A DNA stretch of 64,000 nt from Polystyrenella longa (GTDB lineage Bacteria > Planctomycetota > Planctomycetia > Planctomycetales > Planctomycetaceae). Made by a program: the position numbers and the translations under genes. The notes under the pieces were generated by a model, which saw only the letters and a program-made list of their open reading frames with translations, was not told the DNA's origin and made no database searches. This document shows, in pieces, positions 26,027-34,908 of the stretch. The DNA lies in NCBI RefSeq assembly GCF_007750395.1, contig NZ_CP036281.1:1878501-1942500 (forward strand). Direction: 5' to 3'. How positions within the stretch are numbered: position 1 is the stretch's first letter; each line of letters starts with the position of its first letter.

Positions 26027-27295
26027 CTACTCATCGCTGTTGATGCGGTACAGGTTTTCTTCTCCTCGAATGATCAACGCTCCGTCCAGAGGAGCGAACG
26101 AAGCGAACACGCGCTCTTTCATTGGGTTCTGAGCCAGCTTTTTAAATTTGCGACCTTCTTCCAGAACAACACATAACCCGGTTTCATTCGCAATGTAAAT
26201 CTTCCCCTCCGCGTATAGAGGTGAGGAAGAGTAGTTCCCCGGGATTCTCTTCTTCCAGTATTCCTTGCCGGTCACGGCATCCAAGCAGGTCGCGATACCA
26301 TCGTCGCTGAACAGGTAGAGGTTCTCATCGACGATCAACGGCGACGGCGTGTGCGGGGCACCACGACGAATGCGGCCTGAAATGTGTGACTTAGTGACAT
26401 CCCCTTCGCCCGTCGGATCAATTACCAGCAGTTCTGACTGTAAAAAGCTCGTCGCCATGTAAATATGGTTGTGAACATAGAGAGGGCGGGGAACGACAGA
26501 AAATCCTGGATGGTCGACTCGCCAGATTTCCCGTCCATCTTTGGGGGCGTAAGCGGCGGCAACATAAGCTCCGGGGCTGAAGATTTGCTTTTTGCCGTCC
26601 ACTTCAATCAGGATCGGCGTGCAAAAAGCGAATTTCTGCATGTGATCGTGTGCAGGCCGGGACGTTTTCCAGCGGAGCTTGCCTGTGAAGCGGTCGAGAG
26701 CGACGACTTCTGCCGTTTCATTCCCATCGCAGTTGAAGACGATCAAATCATCAACCAATATGGGGGAGCCACCAGTGCCATGCTGGGGGTCGAAAGAATG
26801 TTCCCGATTCTGCCAGATTTCCGTCCCATCCATGGCGAGGCAGGCCGTTCCTTGCGGGCCAAAATGGACGTATAATCGTTCTCCGTCCGTCAGGGGCGTA
26901 CCACTGGCATGACTGTTTTTGTTATGGATCTTGAAAGACTCTTCGTGTCCCTGACGAAAGACTTCGATATTCCAAATCTCTTTGCCGGTGTCAGCAGCGA
27001 TACAAAGAGTTCGCAGTGATCGATCCCGACTCTGCTCATTGCCTGTCGGGACAGCGGCAGTCAGGTAGATTCGACCGTCCCAGATTATCGGGGAGGACCA
27101 GCCTTCTCCTGCCAGAGGGATTTTCCAAGCGACGTTGTTACTGTCGGACCATTTTTCAGGCAAATTGGTGGCTATGGAATGCCCGTTACCTTCCGGCCCC
27201 CGGAACTGGGGCCAGTTTTCTGCCGGTAAGGATTGCGCAAAAAAGGGAGCCGTCACGAACAGCAATACCCATGTCAAAAGTGGTAAGCGAGTCAT
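26027..27295 (-). CDS. PQQ-like beta-propeller repeat protein, secreted
   Basis: 422 residues with a signal peptide (LLTWVLLFVTAPFFAQSLPA). The mature protein begins ENWPQFRGPEGNGHSIATNLPEKW, the usual opening of planctomycete BamB/PQQ-like propellers. Blade motifs such as AADTGKEIW, LDRFTGKLRWKTSR, YAPKDGREIW and LDAVTGKEYWKKRIPGNYSSSP repeat through the chain. It resembles the product at 11816-13162 (shared FRGP opening and GNYSSSP segment), so the two are paralogues. Role unknown; no dehydrogenase active-site pair is seen. Confidence 0.9.
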   Translation of the reverse strand: MTRLPLLTWVLLFVTAPFFAQSLPAENWPQFRGPEGNGHSIATNLPEKWSDSNNVAWKIPLAGEGWSSPIIWDGRIYLTAAVPTGNEQSRDRSLRTLCIAADTGKEIWNIEVFRQGHEESFKIHNKNSHASGTPLTDGERLYVHFGPQGTACLAMDGTEIWQNREHSFDPQHGTGGSPILVDDLIVFNCDGNETAEVVALDRFTGKLRWKTSRPAHDHMQKFAFCTPILIEVDGKKQIFSPGAYVAAAYAPKDGREIWRVDHPGFSVVPRPLYVHNHIYMATSFLQSELLVIDPTGEGDVTKSHISGRIRRGAPHTPSPLIVDENLYLFSDDGIATCLDAVTGKEYWKKRIPGNYSSSPLYAEGKIYIANETGLCVVLEEGRKFKKLAQNPMKERVFASFAPLDGALIIRGEENLYRINSDE

Positions 27296-27518
27296 TACGG
27301 CTCCTTGGTCGTAGTCAGGATGTCAATTTATGTTTGAGAATAAGGCGTTCGCGAAATTGCTCCTTCGAGTCACGGTGGCAAATCAATTCTAGGCAGTCAG
27401 CGGGGCTTGGTTCCAGTGCAAGAAGCATTTTAAGCCCGCGGAACCTGATTAAGCGGGGCGTTCCGGGGCCGGTTCTCGGCGTAATGGACAGACCGAGGAA
27501 CCGGTTTCTCAATTCGAT

Positions 27519-27995
27519 TTAGTCGTCGATTTGCGTAATTTCCATACGGAGTTTACCCATTGGTGCGTCGACCTCGACTTTATCTCCGACCTTCTTCTGA
27601 ATCATTCCCTGGGCCAAAGGGCTACCCGTGAGGATCTTCATCGGGTCGGTGGAGTAATCTTCTTCACCGGGACCAACTAACTCATACTTTTCGATTTCGC
27701 CATCATCCAGGTTCTTAACCGTGACAATTGAACCGAAGTTGACCACTCCTTTTGCCATATCTTCTTTTTTAGCGATGTAGCAGTTGGAAAGACGAGATTT
27801 CAGGACGTTGATTTTAGCCTGCATCATCCCCTGAGCTTCGCGCTGGCCGTGGTACTCGGTGTTTTCTTTGAGGTCTCCCTCTGCCCGGGCTTCGGCAATT
27901 TTTTCGGCAATGAGCGGCATCTCGACGTCTTCCAAATGCCGGATCTCATTTTTGATTTTGTCGTATCCCTCGCGGGTGATGGGTTGTCTTTCCAT
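27519..27995 (-). CDS. greA: Transcription elongation factor GreA
   Basis: 158 residues, exact family length. The N-terminal coiled-coil contains the tip acidic pair in [17 protein letters not shown], which is inserted into the RNA polymerase secondary channel to stimulate cleavage of backtracked RNA. The C-terminal FKBP-like domain ends with [31 protein letters not shown] strong AGGAGA site lies 6 bases before the ATG. A copy of the dispersed repeat lies 50 bases upstream on the opposite orientation. Confidence 0.97.
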   Translation of the reverse strand: MERQPITREGYDKIKNEIRHLEDVEMPLIAEKIAEARAEGDLKENTEYHGQREAQGMMQAKINVLKSRLSNCYIAKKEDMAKGVVNFGSIVTVKNLDDGEIEKYELVGPGEEDYSTDPMKILTGSPLAQGMIQKKVGDKVEVDAPMGKLRMEITQIDD

Positions 27996-28044
27996 TAGAT
28001 TCTCCTGATTCAGTCTAGTCTCAAACTGCTCTATTAGAAATTAT

Positions 28045-28127
28045 CCTGAAACCCACTGCTGGATCGATCTGAATCTGGCGTTACAGATTCAATATCCTCC
28101 CGCATTGTGTCCCAGGATGGGTTCTCA
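28045..28127 (+). repeat. Dispersed stem-loop repeat, copy 3
   Basis: 83 bases from CCTGAAACCC to GGGTTCTCA. The inner hairpin is a perfect 7-bp stem GAATCTG/CAGATTC with a 6-base loop, extended by GGAT/ATCC. The right closing arm is weaker than in the other copies. It lies upstream of greA, which reads the other way. Confidence 0.65.
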
Positions 28128-28161
28128 ATGAACAGTTTTTATTCGTCTCTAAAATGACCAA

Positions 28162-28192
28162 AGCCGGCAGGTCACGAAGACCAGTACCGGCG
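28162..28192 (-). terminator. Possible terminator hairpin
   Basis: On the minus strand GCCGG (28191-28187) pairs with CCGGC (28167-28163), with an inner GGTC/GACC stem. It is followed by TTTGGTCATTTT. It lies downstream of the oxidoreductase gene and upstream of greA. The interrupted T tract makes it uncertain. Confidence 0.4.
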
Positions 28193-28366
28193 TTGGATTC
28201 TTTATCTAGTTCGCAGAACATGACGGATGGATTACATCGCGTCTGAGAAACCTGCTTCATACTTTAATACATGGATGGTTGGATATTCTCATCAAAGGTT
28301 CAGCGATTCAAATGTCATTCCTACAGGTGTAACAGATCAACTTGCGGTTGGCAATTGTAGACCCCT
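28193..28366. other. Part of the 470-base greA-oxidoreductase spacer
   Basis: This stretch of the spacer, between the putative terminator and repeat copy 4, holds nothing recognisable. The spacer as a whole carries two copies of the dispersed repeat and one hairpin. Confidence 0.4.
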
Positions 28367-28437
28367 CCTGAAACTTGGTTGTGGTTGTATTCGAAGCTGC
28401 AAATCAAGAGGTACATGAACCTGCAGAGGGTTTCAGG
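28367..28437 (+). repeat. Dispersed stem-loop repeat, copy 4
   Basis: 71 bases with the best closing stem of the set: CCTGAAAC at 28367 and GTTTCAGG ending at 28437, a perfect 8-bp pairing. The oriented motif GGTTGTGGTT follows the left arm. Inner pairing is CTGC/GCAG with AGGT/ACCT. It lies downstream of the oxidoreductase gene. Confidence 0.75.
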
Positions 28438-28467
28438 TCAGATTATGGTGATTCGATTCGTATCGAA

Positions 28468-29625
28468 CTATTTAATCTCCACCCATTGGCCAGTTTTTGC
28501 ACTTTCCAGCACGGCGTCGCAGATTTTCTGAGTTTCCAGTGCGGAGCGGAATGTCGGTTCTGTCCCGCTGCCACTGTCGAGGCCCGCAATGAAGTCAGCG
28601 ATGGCATTCGTAAAGGTGTGTTCGTAACCAATTGTGCAACCCGGTACCCACCATTTATCCATGTAAGGATGTTCGAAGTTGGTCACGTTGATATCGCGCC
28701 AACCAGTGACGTGATCTTCCAGTTTATGGCCACTTGTCGGGTTCTTGTATTCGAAGTAACTGAGAAGATGAGGGTCTTCGAGATTAAAGGCCAGTGAACC
28801 ATCTGCACCATTCAGTTCGAAGGTGTTGAAATTCTTACGGCCGCGTGCGTAGCGAGTCGATTCGAATGTACCCAGAGAACCGTTCGCGAATCTCGCCAGG
28901 AACATACAGGCGTCGTCGATGGTCACGGGGGTCATCTCGCCTGTTTCTGCATGCTCTCGTTCTTTGATGAAGGTTTCCGTAGCAGCCGTCACCGAAGTGA
29001 TGGGGCCATTCAACCAGATGGCGGTGTCGATGCTATGAGCCAGCAGGTCCCCAGTTACTCCGCTACCGGCAACGGCAGCGTCGAGTCGCCACAAAGTCGC
29101 TCCCCCCTGGGGGACGTCTTCGGCGATGGTCCAGTCCTGTAGATAGGTCGCCCGATAGTGGAATGGACGTCCGACACGGCCTTCGTCGACAAGTTGTTTC
29201 GCCAGAGTAATCGCAGGAACGCGGCGGTAGTTGTACCAGACCATGTTGGCGACGCCCGCCTCTTCTACAGCGGCAGTCATCTCTTCCGCTTCTTTGACAT
29301 TCATCGCCAGCGGTTTTTCGCAGATGACCATCTTGCCTGCTTTAGCGGCGGCCAGAGCAATCTCGTAGTGCGTGTTGTTTGGGGAACCAATATCGATCAC
29401 GTCGATGTCATCCCGTTCCACCAGTTTTTTCCAGTCGGTCTCGTAGGATTCCCAACCCCAGTTGGCGGCGAATTCTTTGATCTTTTCTTCGTTCCGGGCA
29501 CAACAGGCTTTGAGGACCGGTTCGTATCCGAGATCGAAGAATTTGCTCACTTGGCGATAGGCGTTGGAATGGGTTCGGCCCATGAAGCCGTAGCCAATCA
29601 GTCCGATGTTCAGTGGTTTTGTCAT
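28468..29625 (-). CDS. Gfo/Idh/MocA family NAD(P)-dependent oxidoreductase
   Basis: 385 residues. The N-terminal Rossmann domain starts [17 protein letters not shown] and carries the [14 protein letters not shown] motif whose Lys is a catalytic residue of the family. The C-terminal alpha/beta domain includes [14 protein letters not shown], where Asp and His typically act on the substrate. Members oxidise or reduce sugars, inositols and related polyols. A GAGGA site precedes the ATG. It follows a TIM-barrel isomerase by 80 bases, so the two are probably co-transcribed in sugar catabolism. Confidence 0.92.
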   Translation of the reverse strand: MTKPLNIGLIGYGFMGRTHSNAYRQVSKFFDLGYEPVLKACCARNEEKIKEFAANWGWESYETDWKKLVERDDIDVIDIGSPNNTHYEIALAAAKAGKMVICEKPLAMNVKEAEEMTAAVEEAGVANMVWYNYRRVPAITLAKQLVDEGRVGRPFHYRATYLQDWTIAEDVPQGGATLWRLDAAVAGSGVTGDLLAHSIDTAIWLNGPITSVTAATETFIKEREHAETGEMTPVTIDDACMFLARFANGSLGTFESTRYARGRKNFNTFELNGADGSLAFNLEDPHLLSYFEYKNPTSGHKLEDHVTGWRDINVTNFEHPYMDKWWVPGCTIGYEHTFTNAIADFIAGLDSGSGTEPTFRSALETQKICDAVLESAKTGQWVEIK

Positions 29626-29706
29626 AACGGATATTCCTCTTCAGGCTGAAATCTTTAGATGTATGTGTGAATGGGGTTGTTCAGGTCAGGCGCCTATCCG
29701 GTCCAA

Positions 29707-30756
29707 CTATTCAGTCCAACCGTGGGCATCGCGAACGGCGACCATTGAGGTAAGAATGCTGTTCCAGGTTTCTGGTTTCATCATCGTTTCGTTGGAGAAC
29801 ATACAACCGTCCCAGCAGATGTGCTTGAACTTCTTCGTTGGTTCACCATCTTTGCCACGGAGCCAGTAACCAGCCCGTTTCACGATATCGAGTTTGCCAT
29901 TCGGATCGTCCGGGAGGCAATGACGACCTGTTTTGTCGTGTGAACCCGAACCAAAGACGGTTCCGTCATTCTGGGCGACATGGAAGTCGAGTGTCCAGGG
30001 ACGCAGTGCGTCAGTCAGTTTGGTGTAGGCCTCGTCAAAGGCAGCTTCATCTTTGAAATCGAAGTCTGCAGGAACAAGACTATCTTCCGGAGCGTTGTAA
30101 CCCATCAGGTACAGAAAAGTATGAGCCATGTCGGCCTGGAAGCCGAGTACGTTGGGTCGGTTCACCATCTCCAGAAGCTCAACCATTCGCTTCCAACTGT
30201 GCATACCGGCCCAACAGATTTCTCCTTCCGCAACGAGAACTTCCCCGTGGGCTTCGGCGATGTCGCATGCTTTGTTAAACGTGGCGGCGATTTTCTTCTG
30301 GTTCTCTTCCGGGTTTTCGATCCACGCGCCTGGTCCAACGGCAGAGTCGATGCGAATACCACCATAGGGGCGAATTCCGGCTTCGCGTAATTTCTGACCG
30401 ATTTCGCAAGCCTTCTTAACCTGAGTGAGAAAGCTTTCCACTTCGGCATCACTGCCCATCGCTGACCCACCACCGGTTGGTTCCCAAACGGGAGCGACGA
30501 GAGAACCGAGTTTCAGGTTGCGAGCGGCTGCTTTTTCGGTCAGCGCTTTCAGATCGTCATCGGAGGAGTCAACATTCACATGGGGATCAAACAGAAAAAC
30601 GTCGGTTCCGTCGAACTTGACTCCATCAACCTCTGCGGCGGCAGTCAGGTCGAGCATGGTGTCGAGATCAATGGGAGGTTCCGAATCGGGACCTTTGCCG
30701 ACAACACCGGGCCAGGACGCATTGTGTAATTTCGGAAAGTTATGGGGATGGCTCAT
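29707..30756 (-). CDS. Sugar phosphate isomerase/epimerase-like TIM-barrel protein
   Basis: 349 residues from the ATG at 30756 with AAGGA upstream; a TTG one codon earlier is rejected. The sequence shows the xylose-isomerase-like AP-endonuclease-2 pattern: [43 protein letters not shown] and [11 protein letters not shown], supplying Glu, Asp and His metal ligands along barrel strands. The product probably isomerises or epimerises a sugar in the same pathway as the adjacent Gfo/Idh/MocA oxidoreductase. Exact substrate is unknown. Confidence 0.85.
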   Translation of the reverse strand: MSHPHNFPKLHNASWPGVVGKGPDSEPPIDLDTMLDLTAAAEVDGVKFDGTDVFLFDPHVNVDSSDDDLKALTEKAAARNLKLGSLVAPVWEPTGGGSAMGSDAEVESFLTQVKKACEIGQKLREAGIRPYGGIRIDSAVGPGAWIENPEENQKKIAATFNKACDIAEAHGEVLVAEGEICWAGMHSWKRMVELLEMVNRPNVLGFQADMAHTFLYLMGYNAPEDSLVPADFDFKDEAAFDEAYTKLTDALRPWTLDFHVAQNDGTVFGSGSHDKTGRHCLPDDPNGKLDIVKRAGYWLRGKDGEPTKKFKHICWDGCMFSNETMMKPETWNSILTSMVAVRDAHGWTE

Positions 30757-31175
30757 CAAGTCGATCCTTCCACGAGGGATTATTTGAAGATGTGAATATC
30801 AGTGTTATTAGGGAACAACGGTAGACTCGAAATAAACGAAAACTCTTGGATGCATCAATTAAGGATGACGGATTTCTTATCTTGAGTAAGAAAGACGATT
30901 TCTTTTTAACACCAAGAGACGAAGGCACAAGGAATTGAATAAGAGAACCAAGTGAATCTCAGCCTTACTACAAAAAACGCTACTCTCACTATGCGGTTAT
31001 CGAGCGTCACCAGCTTATGAATTCCAGATGACCCTTCGTGACTTTGTGTCTTCGTGTTGTAAGAGAATCATGATTCTATGAAACTGCCAAGATCACTTCG
31101 GACAGTGGATATCTATCTCAGCACTATTTCGTATGTTTCGTAACTATCTTAGTTCCCGAATATCTTAACGAAAAA
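30757..31175. other. Spacer with an inverted 'CACGAAG'-type repeat pair
   Basis: No gene is seen in about 420 bases upstream of the isomerase gene. Near its middle, two imperfect copies of a G/A-rich sequence (AACACnAAGAnACnAAG) face each other at 30908-30932 and 31032-31058. Confidence 0.5.
30908..31058. repeat. Imperfect inverted repeat of about 25 bp
   Basis: The left arm at 30908-30932 reads AACACCAAGAGACGAAGG. The complement of the right arm at 31032-31058 reads AACACGAAGACACAAAGTC. About three quarters of positions agree over 25 bases. The arms enclose 99 bases. It resembles CACGAAG-rich intergenic repeats known in various bacteria, from memory only. Confidence 0.5.
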
Positions 31176-31205
31176 ACAGCCCCGATTGCGAGCAACCGGG
31201 GCTGT
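31176..31205 (-). terminator. Intrinsic terminator of the cupin/PMI-like gene
   Basis: On the minus strand ACAGCCCCG (31205-31197) pairs with CGGGGCTGT (31184-31176), a perfect 9-bp GC-rich stem with a 12-base loop. It is followed by TTTTT from 31175. It lies 19 bases past the stop codon of the gene at 31224. Confidence 0.9.
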
Positions 31206-31223
31206 CAGGTGTCGTCAGAAGAG

Positions 31224-32453
31224 TTACTTCTGTTTCGTGTGGTCACCGACGTTGGGAGCGTCGGGTTGGGCGTTCGGTCCGAAGTAACGGAGCGATACCA
31301 GCGGCTCGGAACCCGTGTTGGTTACCTTCACTCCGCCCTGGGCAGTCTTGGCAGTGACAAAGACTTCGTCTTCGGTCATCTGGCCGAAGCGAATCATGGC
31401 AGGTGTTTGTAAACGCAGCTTTCCAATGGAACCTTCACCCTGGACGGTGATCCAACCGTAAGCACCACCATCTTTAATGACACAGCTTGCGCCGGGGTCG
31501 ACGGTCAATTCTTTGGCGGTGAAAAGTTGTTTTCCGTTCACTTTACCGTACACAATCCAGCGATCGACATACCCTTCGGCGGCGGTGTCCGCGACGGGAA
31601 TGGGTTCCAGGTAGTTATTCGCTTTAAAGTTGGGATCGACGTTTTTCTCCCAGTCGAGTGCTTCGACAAGATACTCGTTATCGTCGTGTTTATCTTCAGG
31701 GAAGTCTTTTGTCAGCAGCGATCGAGGTACTTCGCGTCCTTCGACCAGCGACTGATACATGCCAAAGACATCGCTACCCCATTGAGGTTCGTAAGTCACC
31801 AGTGAGCCCGGTGCGTGCAGCACGCAAGGGGGGATCAACCAGCCAGTACCTGGTTTCAGGCGGTAGGCTTTGGAGAGATCGAGGATTCCATTGTCTCCAT
31901 CGTTCCAGCGATCGAGGCAGTCAATGACGTCCTGCTTCGAGGTGCCGGGCTCCAATCCCATGAAGGTGTAGGGGAAGTTGTTGCCAATGGCATTCATCTG
32001 AGGTGGGAAGTAATACGATTCCGGTTTCCCTTCCTGGCCTACCAGCTTCGCCTGTTCTTCGTTCTGGTGCATGTGATGCGGAATGGGGCCCATGTTATCG
32101 AAGAACTTGGAGTAGACCGGCCATTTCTTGTACGTGTTCCAGATGTCGTCTCCTATCAGATCGGAACCGAGTTCAGCGACGGCGTCGCGGAGGGTGAACT
32201 TTTCGCCATTAAAGGTGACATAGCTCAGGCCTTCTTCAGGGGGAGCCCCTTCGTTGGCGGCAGGAGTCGTGGAAGCGAACCAGCGTTCATCGATCCCGCC
32301 ACGGTGCATGCCCAAAGCGTAGTAGTCAGCGGGGTGCAGTTTGAGTCGTCGACCCGGTTGCAGGAAGGAACGCGGAACCCAGTTGGGAGCGAGACGCAGG
32401 ATACCGTCTCCTTCAGAGAGTGCATCAGCAGCAAGTTTGGACACGTCGGCCAT
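31224..32453 (-). CDS. Cupin-type phosphomannose-isomerase-like protein
   Basis: 409 residues. The pattern HHMHQNEEQAKLVGQEGKPESYYFP (two His and Glu as metal ligands), a second His in PPCVLHAPGS, and a C-terminal small-barrel domain (GASCVIKDGGAYGWITVQGEGSIG) resemble class I mannose-6-phosphate isomerases and homologous cupins. It may interconvert aldose and ketose phosphates, but the catalytic Arg and substrate pocket are not confirmed. A GAGGAAT site precedes the ATG. Followed at 460 bases by the isomerase-oxidoreductase pair on the same strand, it ends in its own terminator, so it is a separate unit of a shared sugar theme. Confidence 0.72.
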   Translation of the reverse strand: MADVSKLAADALSEGDGILRLAPNWVPRSFLQPGRRLKLHPADYYALGMHRGGIDERWFASTTPAANEGAPPEEGLSYVTFNGEKFTLRDAVAELGSDLIGDDIWNTYKKWPVYSKFFDNMGPIPHHMHQNEEQAKLVGQEGKPESYYFPPQMNAIGNNFPYTFMGLEPGTSKQDVIDCLDRWNDGDNGILDLSKAYRLKPGTGWLIPPCVLHAPGSLVTYEPQWGSDVFGMYQSLVEGREVPRSLLTKDFPEDKHDDNEYLVEALDWEKNVDPNFKANNYLEPIPVADTAAEGYVDRWIVYGKVNGKQLFTAKELTVDPGASCVIKDGGAYGWITVQGEGSIGKLRLQTPAMIRFGQMTEDEVFVTAKTAQGGVKVTNTGSEPLVSLRYFGPNAQPDAPNVGDHTKQK

Positions 32454-32795
32454 GGTAATTCCTCAAATGTTGTGATCGAGAGTTCATTCGCCGGCGGAAT
32501 CTCGATTCCGGTGGGGCGTTGGAGAGCATCTGGATGGTGAAAGGATGATTTTGGGATCATCCTGTTGGAGAGATTGCTTCCCGATCGGATCAAACAAAAC
32601 CAACATAATGCCGTGTGCCGCATTCCGGATCGGGGGGGGGCTATTTTGATCGTTTCGTCCCCAAATTTCAAAGTCTACTCCTCGATTTTGACGGAGAACT
32701 CTCGTTTTGCAGGGTGCTCAACCGGACGGACATGCAAATTCTGCCGGGTAGAGTCGCCTTTTGGGGGGCTTTTCGTCGAGTTTGAAAACCTTCGC

Positions 32796-34508
32796 CTATT
32801 CAGCTTCGCCTTCATATTTCTCCAATCGCTGTTCGAGAAGTGATCGGCTTTTCTCGAAATATTTGAGAACTTGCTCCCGTTGAGGGAATTCTCGAGCGGC
32901 CTGTTCCTCGTATTGCTCGGTGACTTTCCCGATCAACCATTTCAGGCTGGCGGGGGAGGCATAAGGAGCTTCGTCTACGACGACGTAGACTGGATTGGTG
33001 TGCAATTCAGTGTTTTCTCGTTCCGAAACACTTTTTCCCCAAGCTCGGAATGCGATCCAGGAAGTCTGTTCGACTGGCAGTTCGACATCCCAGTGGAATT
33101 GCCCTGTCCGTTCTGTACCAATTAGTCGTTTCGTCTGGACGACCTTGCCCTGATGAATCAGTTGCAGTTCCTCGACAGGAGAGAGGAGTGACATTCCTTT
33201 AACGCGGACGCGTACGGTGTTGGGAGTAGTTCCGCTCGTCGTGATCGCGACTTCTTCACCCGGACGTTTGCCATTCACAGAGAATTCGACCAGAGGGCCC
33301 GTAGTGAAAAAGGTCTTTCCTGCTCGAACTGAATCGTTCCACTCAGTGATCGAGGGAGAATTGTCACGGGTAGCTGTTGGAGTATCGATCCACGCATAGG
33401 TTCGACAATCGCCTAACGCGCGACAAAAGGGGTAATCGCTGGCGCCCAGTGCCGGAAAGCGGTAACCGGCATTCAATATATGGTACCAGCCTTCCAAACC
33501 GATACCACGATAAACGGCAAACTGGAGCAATTCGACTCCGTCGGTCGCTTCCTGGGCGAAATCAGCGTATATCTCCCGTTCGTACCCTCCATGAGCATGC
33601 ACAGCCTGCCCGCCCAAGGCATGGGTTTCGTCGGCCACCATTCCAAACAGGGGCCAGTTGTTCGGGTCGGTTGTGGGGCCATCGGCATCGACCAAACGAC
33701 GTGCACCGAGTAATAGAATGTGACCATACGTCTTGCAGCGGTATTCCTGTCCGGAAATGATCGAGTAGTCCTTGCGCGTGCGGATCGATTCCTCGCCCAT
33801 GCCACGCATCTGCGGGGTGAGCTGCGTTGTCATGGTGGGCTGGTATTTATTGATGTCGCCAAAGCAGAGAATCTGCCCGTATTTAATGTCTTCCGCTTCA
33901 AGCAGGTCAAAAATGATGTCGTCCTGTTCATCTGTTTTTCGATCGAGGTGAATATGTGGGTCACCCGAGTACCAACCCCGCTGGGCCATATTCAGTTTAC
34001 GCGAGAGCCGTATTTCTGCCTGATAGGTCTGGCCGGGCTGGATTTCCACTGTCAAAGCGGTTGGCTGGTATTCAAAACCTTTGCACACTTCGATACGAGT
34101 TTTTCCCGCTGGTAAAGAGATCGCTTCTGTACCACGACTGTAAAAGAACCATCCGTAATATCGAAAGGGGCCTTTCTCTTTGCGGTTACCCAGTCGATGC
34201 AAACTGTACGGTTTGAGAGTGGAATCGCTCGGTTCGTAGTATTGGTCATCCGCACCGATCACATTCACGCGGCAAAGCAGGGGTTCCCCCGTGCGGGAAT
34301 CCAGCACCTGAAGCTTTAATGTTCCGGTGTTTTCCCCCTCTGCGATTTGGGGAAATGCGGGCTGGGGGCTGTCGGGCCGCTGGTGGATTTCTGCCTCGAA
34401 AGCCTCTTCGGGAGGGGCGACGTCCTCACTGAAGAGGCGAGAACCGATAAAAAGTGTCGAACCGATTAGCAGGATCAGCGTCCAGAGGTGAGGGGAGGGC
34501 TTGCGCAT
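32796..34508 (-). CDS. CehA/McbA-type PHP metallohydrolase, exported
   Basis: 570 residues from the ATG at 34508; an ATG at 34574 is also open. A hydrophobic N-terminus (LWTLILLIGSTLFIGSRLF) anchors or exports it. Residues about 70-180 form a beta-rich domain (GTLKLQVLDSRTGEPLLCRVNVIG). The PHP catalytic part starts GWYSGDPHIHLDRKTDEQDD, with further ligands in CFGDIN, HAHGGYERE and ASDYPFCRALGDCRTYAW. Related CehA/McbA proteins hydrolyse carbamate or phosphate esters. The substrate here is unknown. A second PHP protein is at 44662-45978. Confidence 0.82.
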   Translation of the reverse strand: MRKPSPHLWTLILLIGSTLFIGSRLFSEDVAPPEEAFEAEIHQRPDSPQPAFPQIAEGENTGTLKLQVLDSRTGEPLLCRVNVIGADDQYYEPSDSTLKPYSLHRLGNRKEKGPFRYYGWFFYSRGTEAISLPAGKTRIEVCKGFEYQPTALTVEIQPGQTYQAEIRLSRKLNMAQRGWYSGDPHIHLDRKTDEQDDIIFDLLEAEDIKYGQILCFGDINKYQPTMTTQLTPQMRGMGEESIRTRKDYSIISGQEYRCKTYGHILLLGARRLVDADGPTTDPNNWPLFGMVADETHALGGQAVHAHGGYEREIYADFAQEATDGVELLQFAVYRGIGLEGWYHILNAGYRFPALGASDYPFCRALGDCRTYAWIDTPTATRDNSPSITEWNDSVRAGKTFFTTGPLVEFSVNGKRPGEEVAITTSGTTPNTVRVRVKGMSLLSPVEELQLIHQGKVVQTKRLIGTERTGQFHWDVELPVEQTSWIAFRAWGKSVSERENTELHTNPVYVVVDEAPYASPASLKWLIGKVTEQYEEQAAREFPQREQVLKYFEKSRSLLEQRLEKYEGEAE

Positions 34509-34618
34509 GACGTCAGATTCCGCTCGAGTAAGTTGACGAAGTTGAGAGAGAGGATGTGCTGGAAGAGACTTCATTCTGAGTTTATTCCAATAGCGAACGA
34601 ATTGCACCCATCGACTTT

Positions 34619-34650
34619 AAATACACAACATGGCAAATACACAACATTGC
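34619..34650. repeat. Two-copy 16-bp tandem repeat
   Basis: AAATACACAACATGGC is followed directly by AAATACACAACATTGC, differing at one base. It lies in the leader of the PHP metallohydrolase gene, upstream of its preferred start. Confidence 0.7.
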
Positions 34651-34737
34651 AAATTGTCTGGCGTCCCTGTTGTGAGAGACACCCTTCCGAACCGACGGAT
34701 TCGAGTCTTGTGCGGGTGACTATTGGGTTCAAATGGC

Positions 34738-34758
34738 TTACAATGATGAATATTGTAA
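34738..34758. promoter_or_regulatory. Palindrome, candidate operator before argC
   Basis: TTACAAT (34738-34744) and ATTGTAA (34752-34758) are perfect inverted repeats with a 7-base centre, immediately ahead of a terminator hairpin. The cognate regulator is unknown. Confidence 0.4.
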
Positions 34759-34765
34759 TGACGAT

Positions 34766-34803
34766 TCCTGATTCGATCATAGAAGTCGAATCAGGATGTT
34801 TTT
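34766..34803 (+). terminator. Intrinsic terminator or attenuator upstream of argC
   Basis: A perfect 11-bp stem TCCTGATTCGA/TCGAATCAGGA with a 9-base loop is followed by TGTTTTT on the plus strand. No plus-strand gene ends just before it: the neighbour upstream is read the other way. It therefore ends a short transcript initiated between the divergent genes, such as an attenuated argC leader or a small RNA. Confidence 0.7.
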
Positions 34804-34828
34804 ATTGTGTTTGATTACTATAAACGGT

Positions 34829-34900
34829 CCTGAAACCCCTTTGGTGCGACTCACTCAGCCTTGAAATCAAGGTGATGGAGTAGTCTGGCCGGGTTCAGGA
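34829..34900 (+). repeat. Dispersed stem-loop repeat, copy 5
   Basis: 72 bases from CCTGAAACCC to GGGTTCAGGA. The inner hairpin is CCTTGA/TCAAGG with a 2-base loop, extended by GACT, ACTC and their complements GAGT, AGTC with one bulge. The right arm overlaps the region that supplies the argC ribosome-binding site, so folding could affect argC translation. Confidence 0.75.
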
Positions 34901-34908
34901 TAGGTTCT

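Larger units (their letters stand above)
34509..34908. other. Regulatory region between PHP gene and argC
   Basis: 400 bases with no real gene. In order it contains a 16-bp tandem duplication, a perfect TTACAAT/ATTGTAA palindrome, an intrinsic terminator reading toward argC and a copy of the dispersed stem-loop repeat ending 8 bases before the argC start. Confidence 0.6.

Noticed and set aside
34488..34814. A 108-codon plus-strand frame before argC
   Set aside because: It overlaps the PHP gene start and runs through a tandem repeat and a terminator hairpin; composition is not protein-like.
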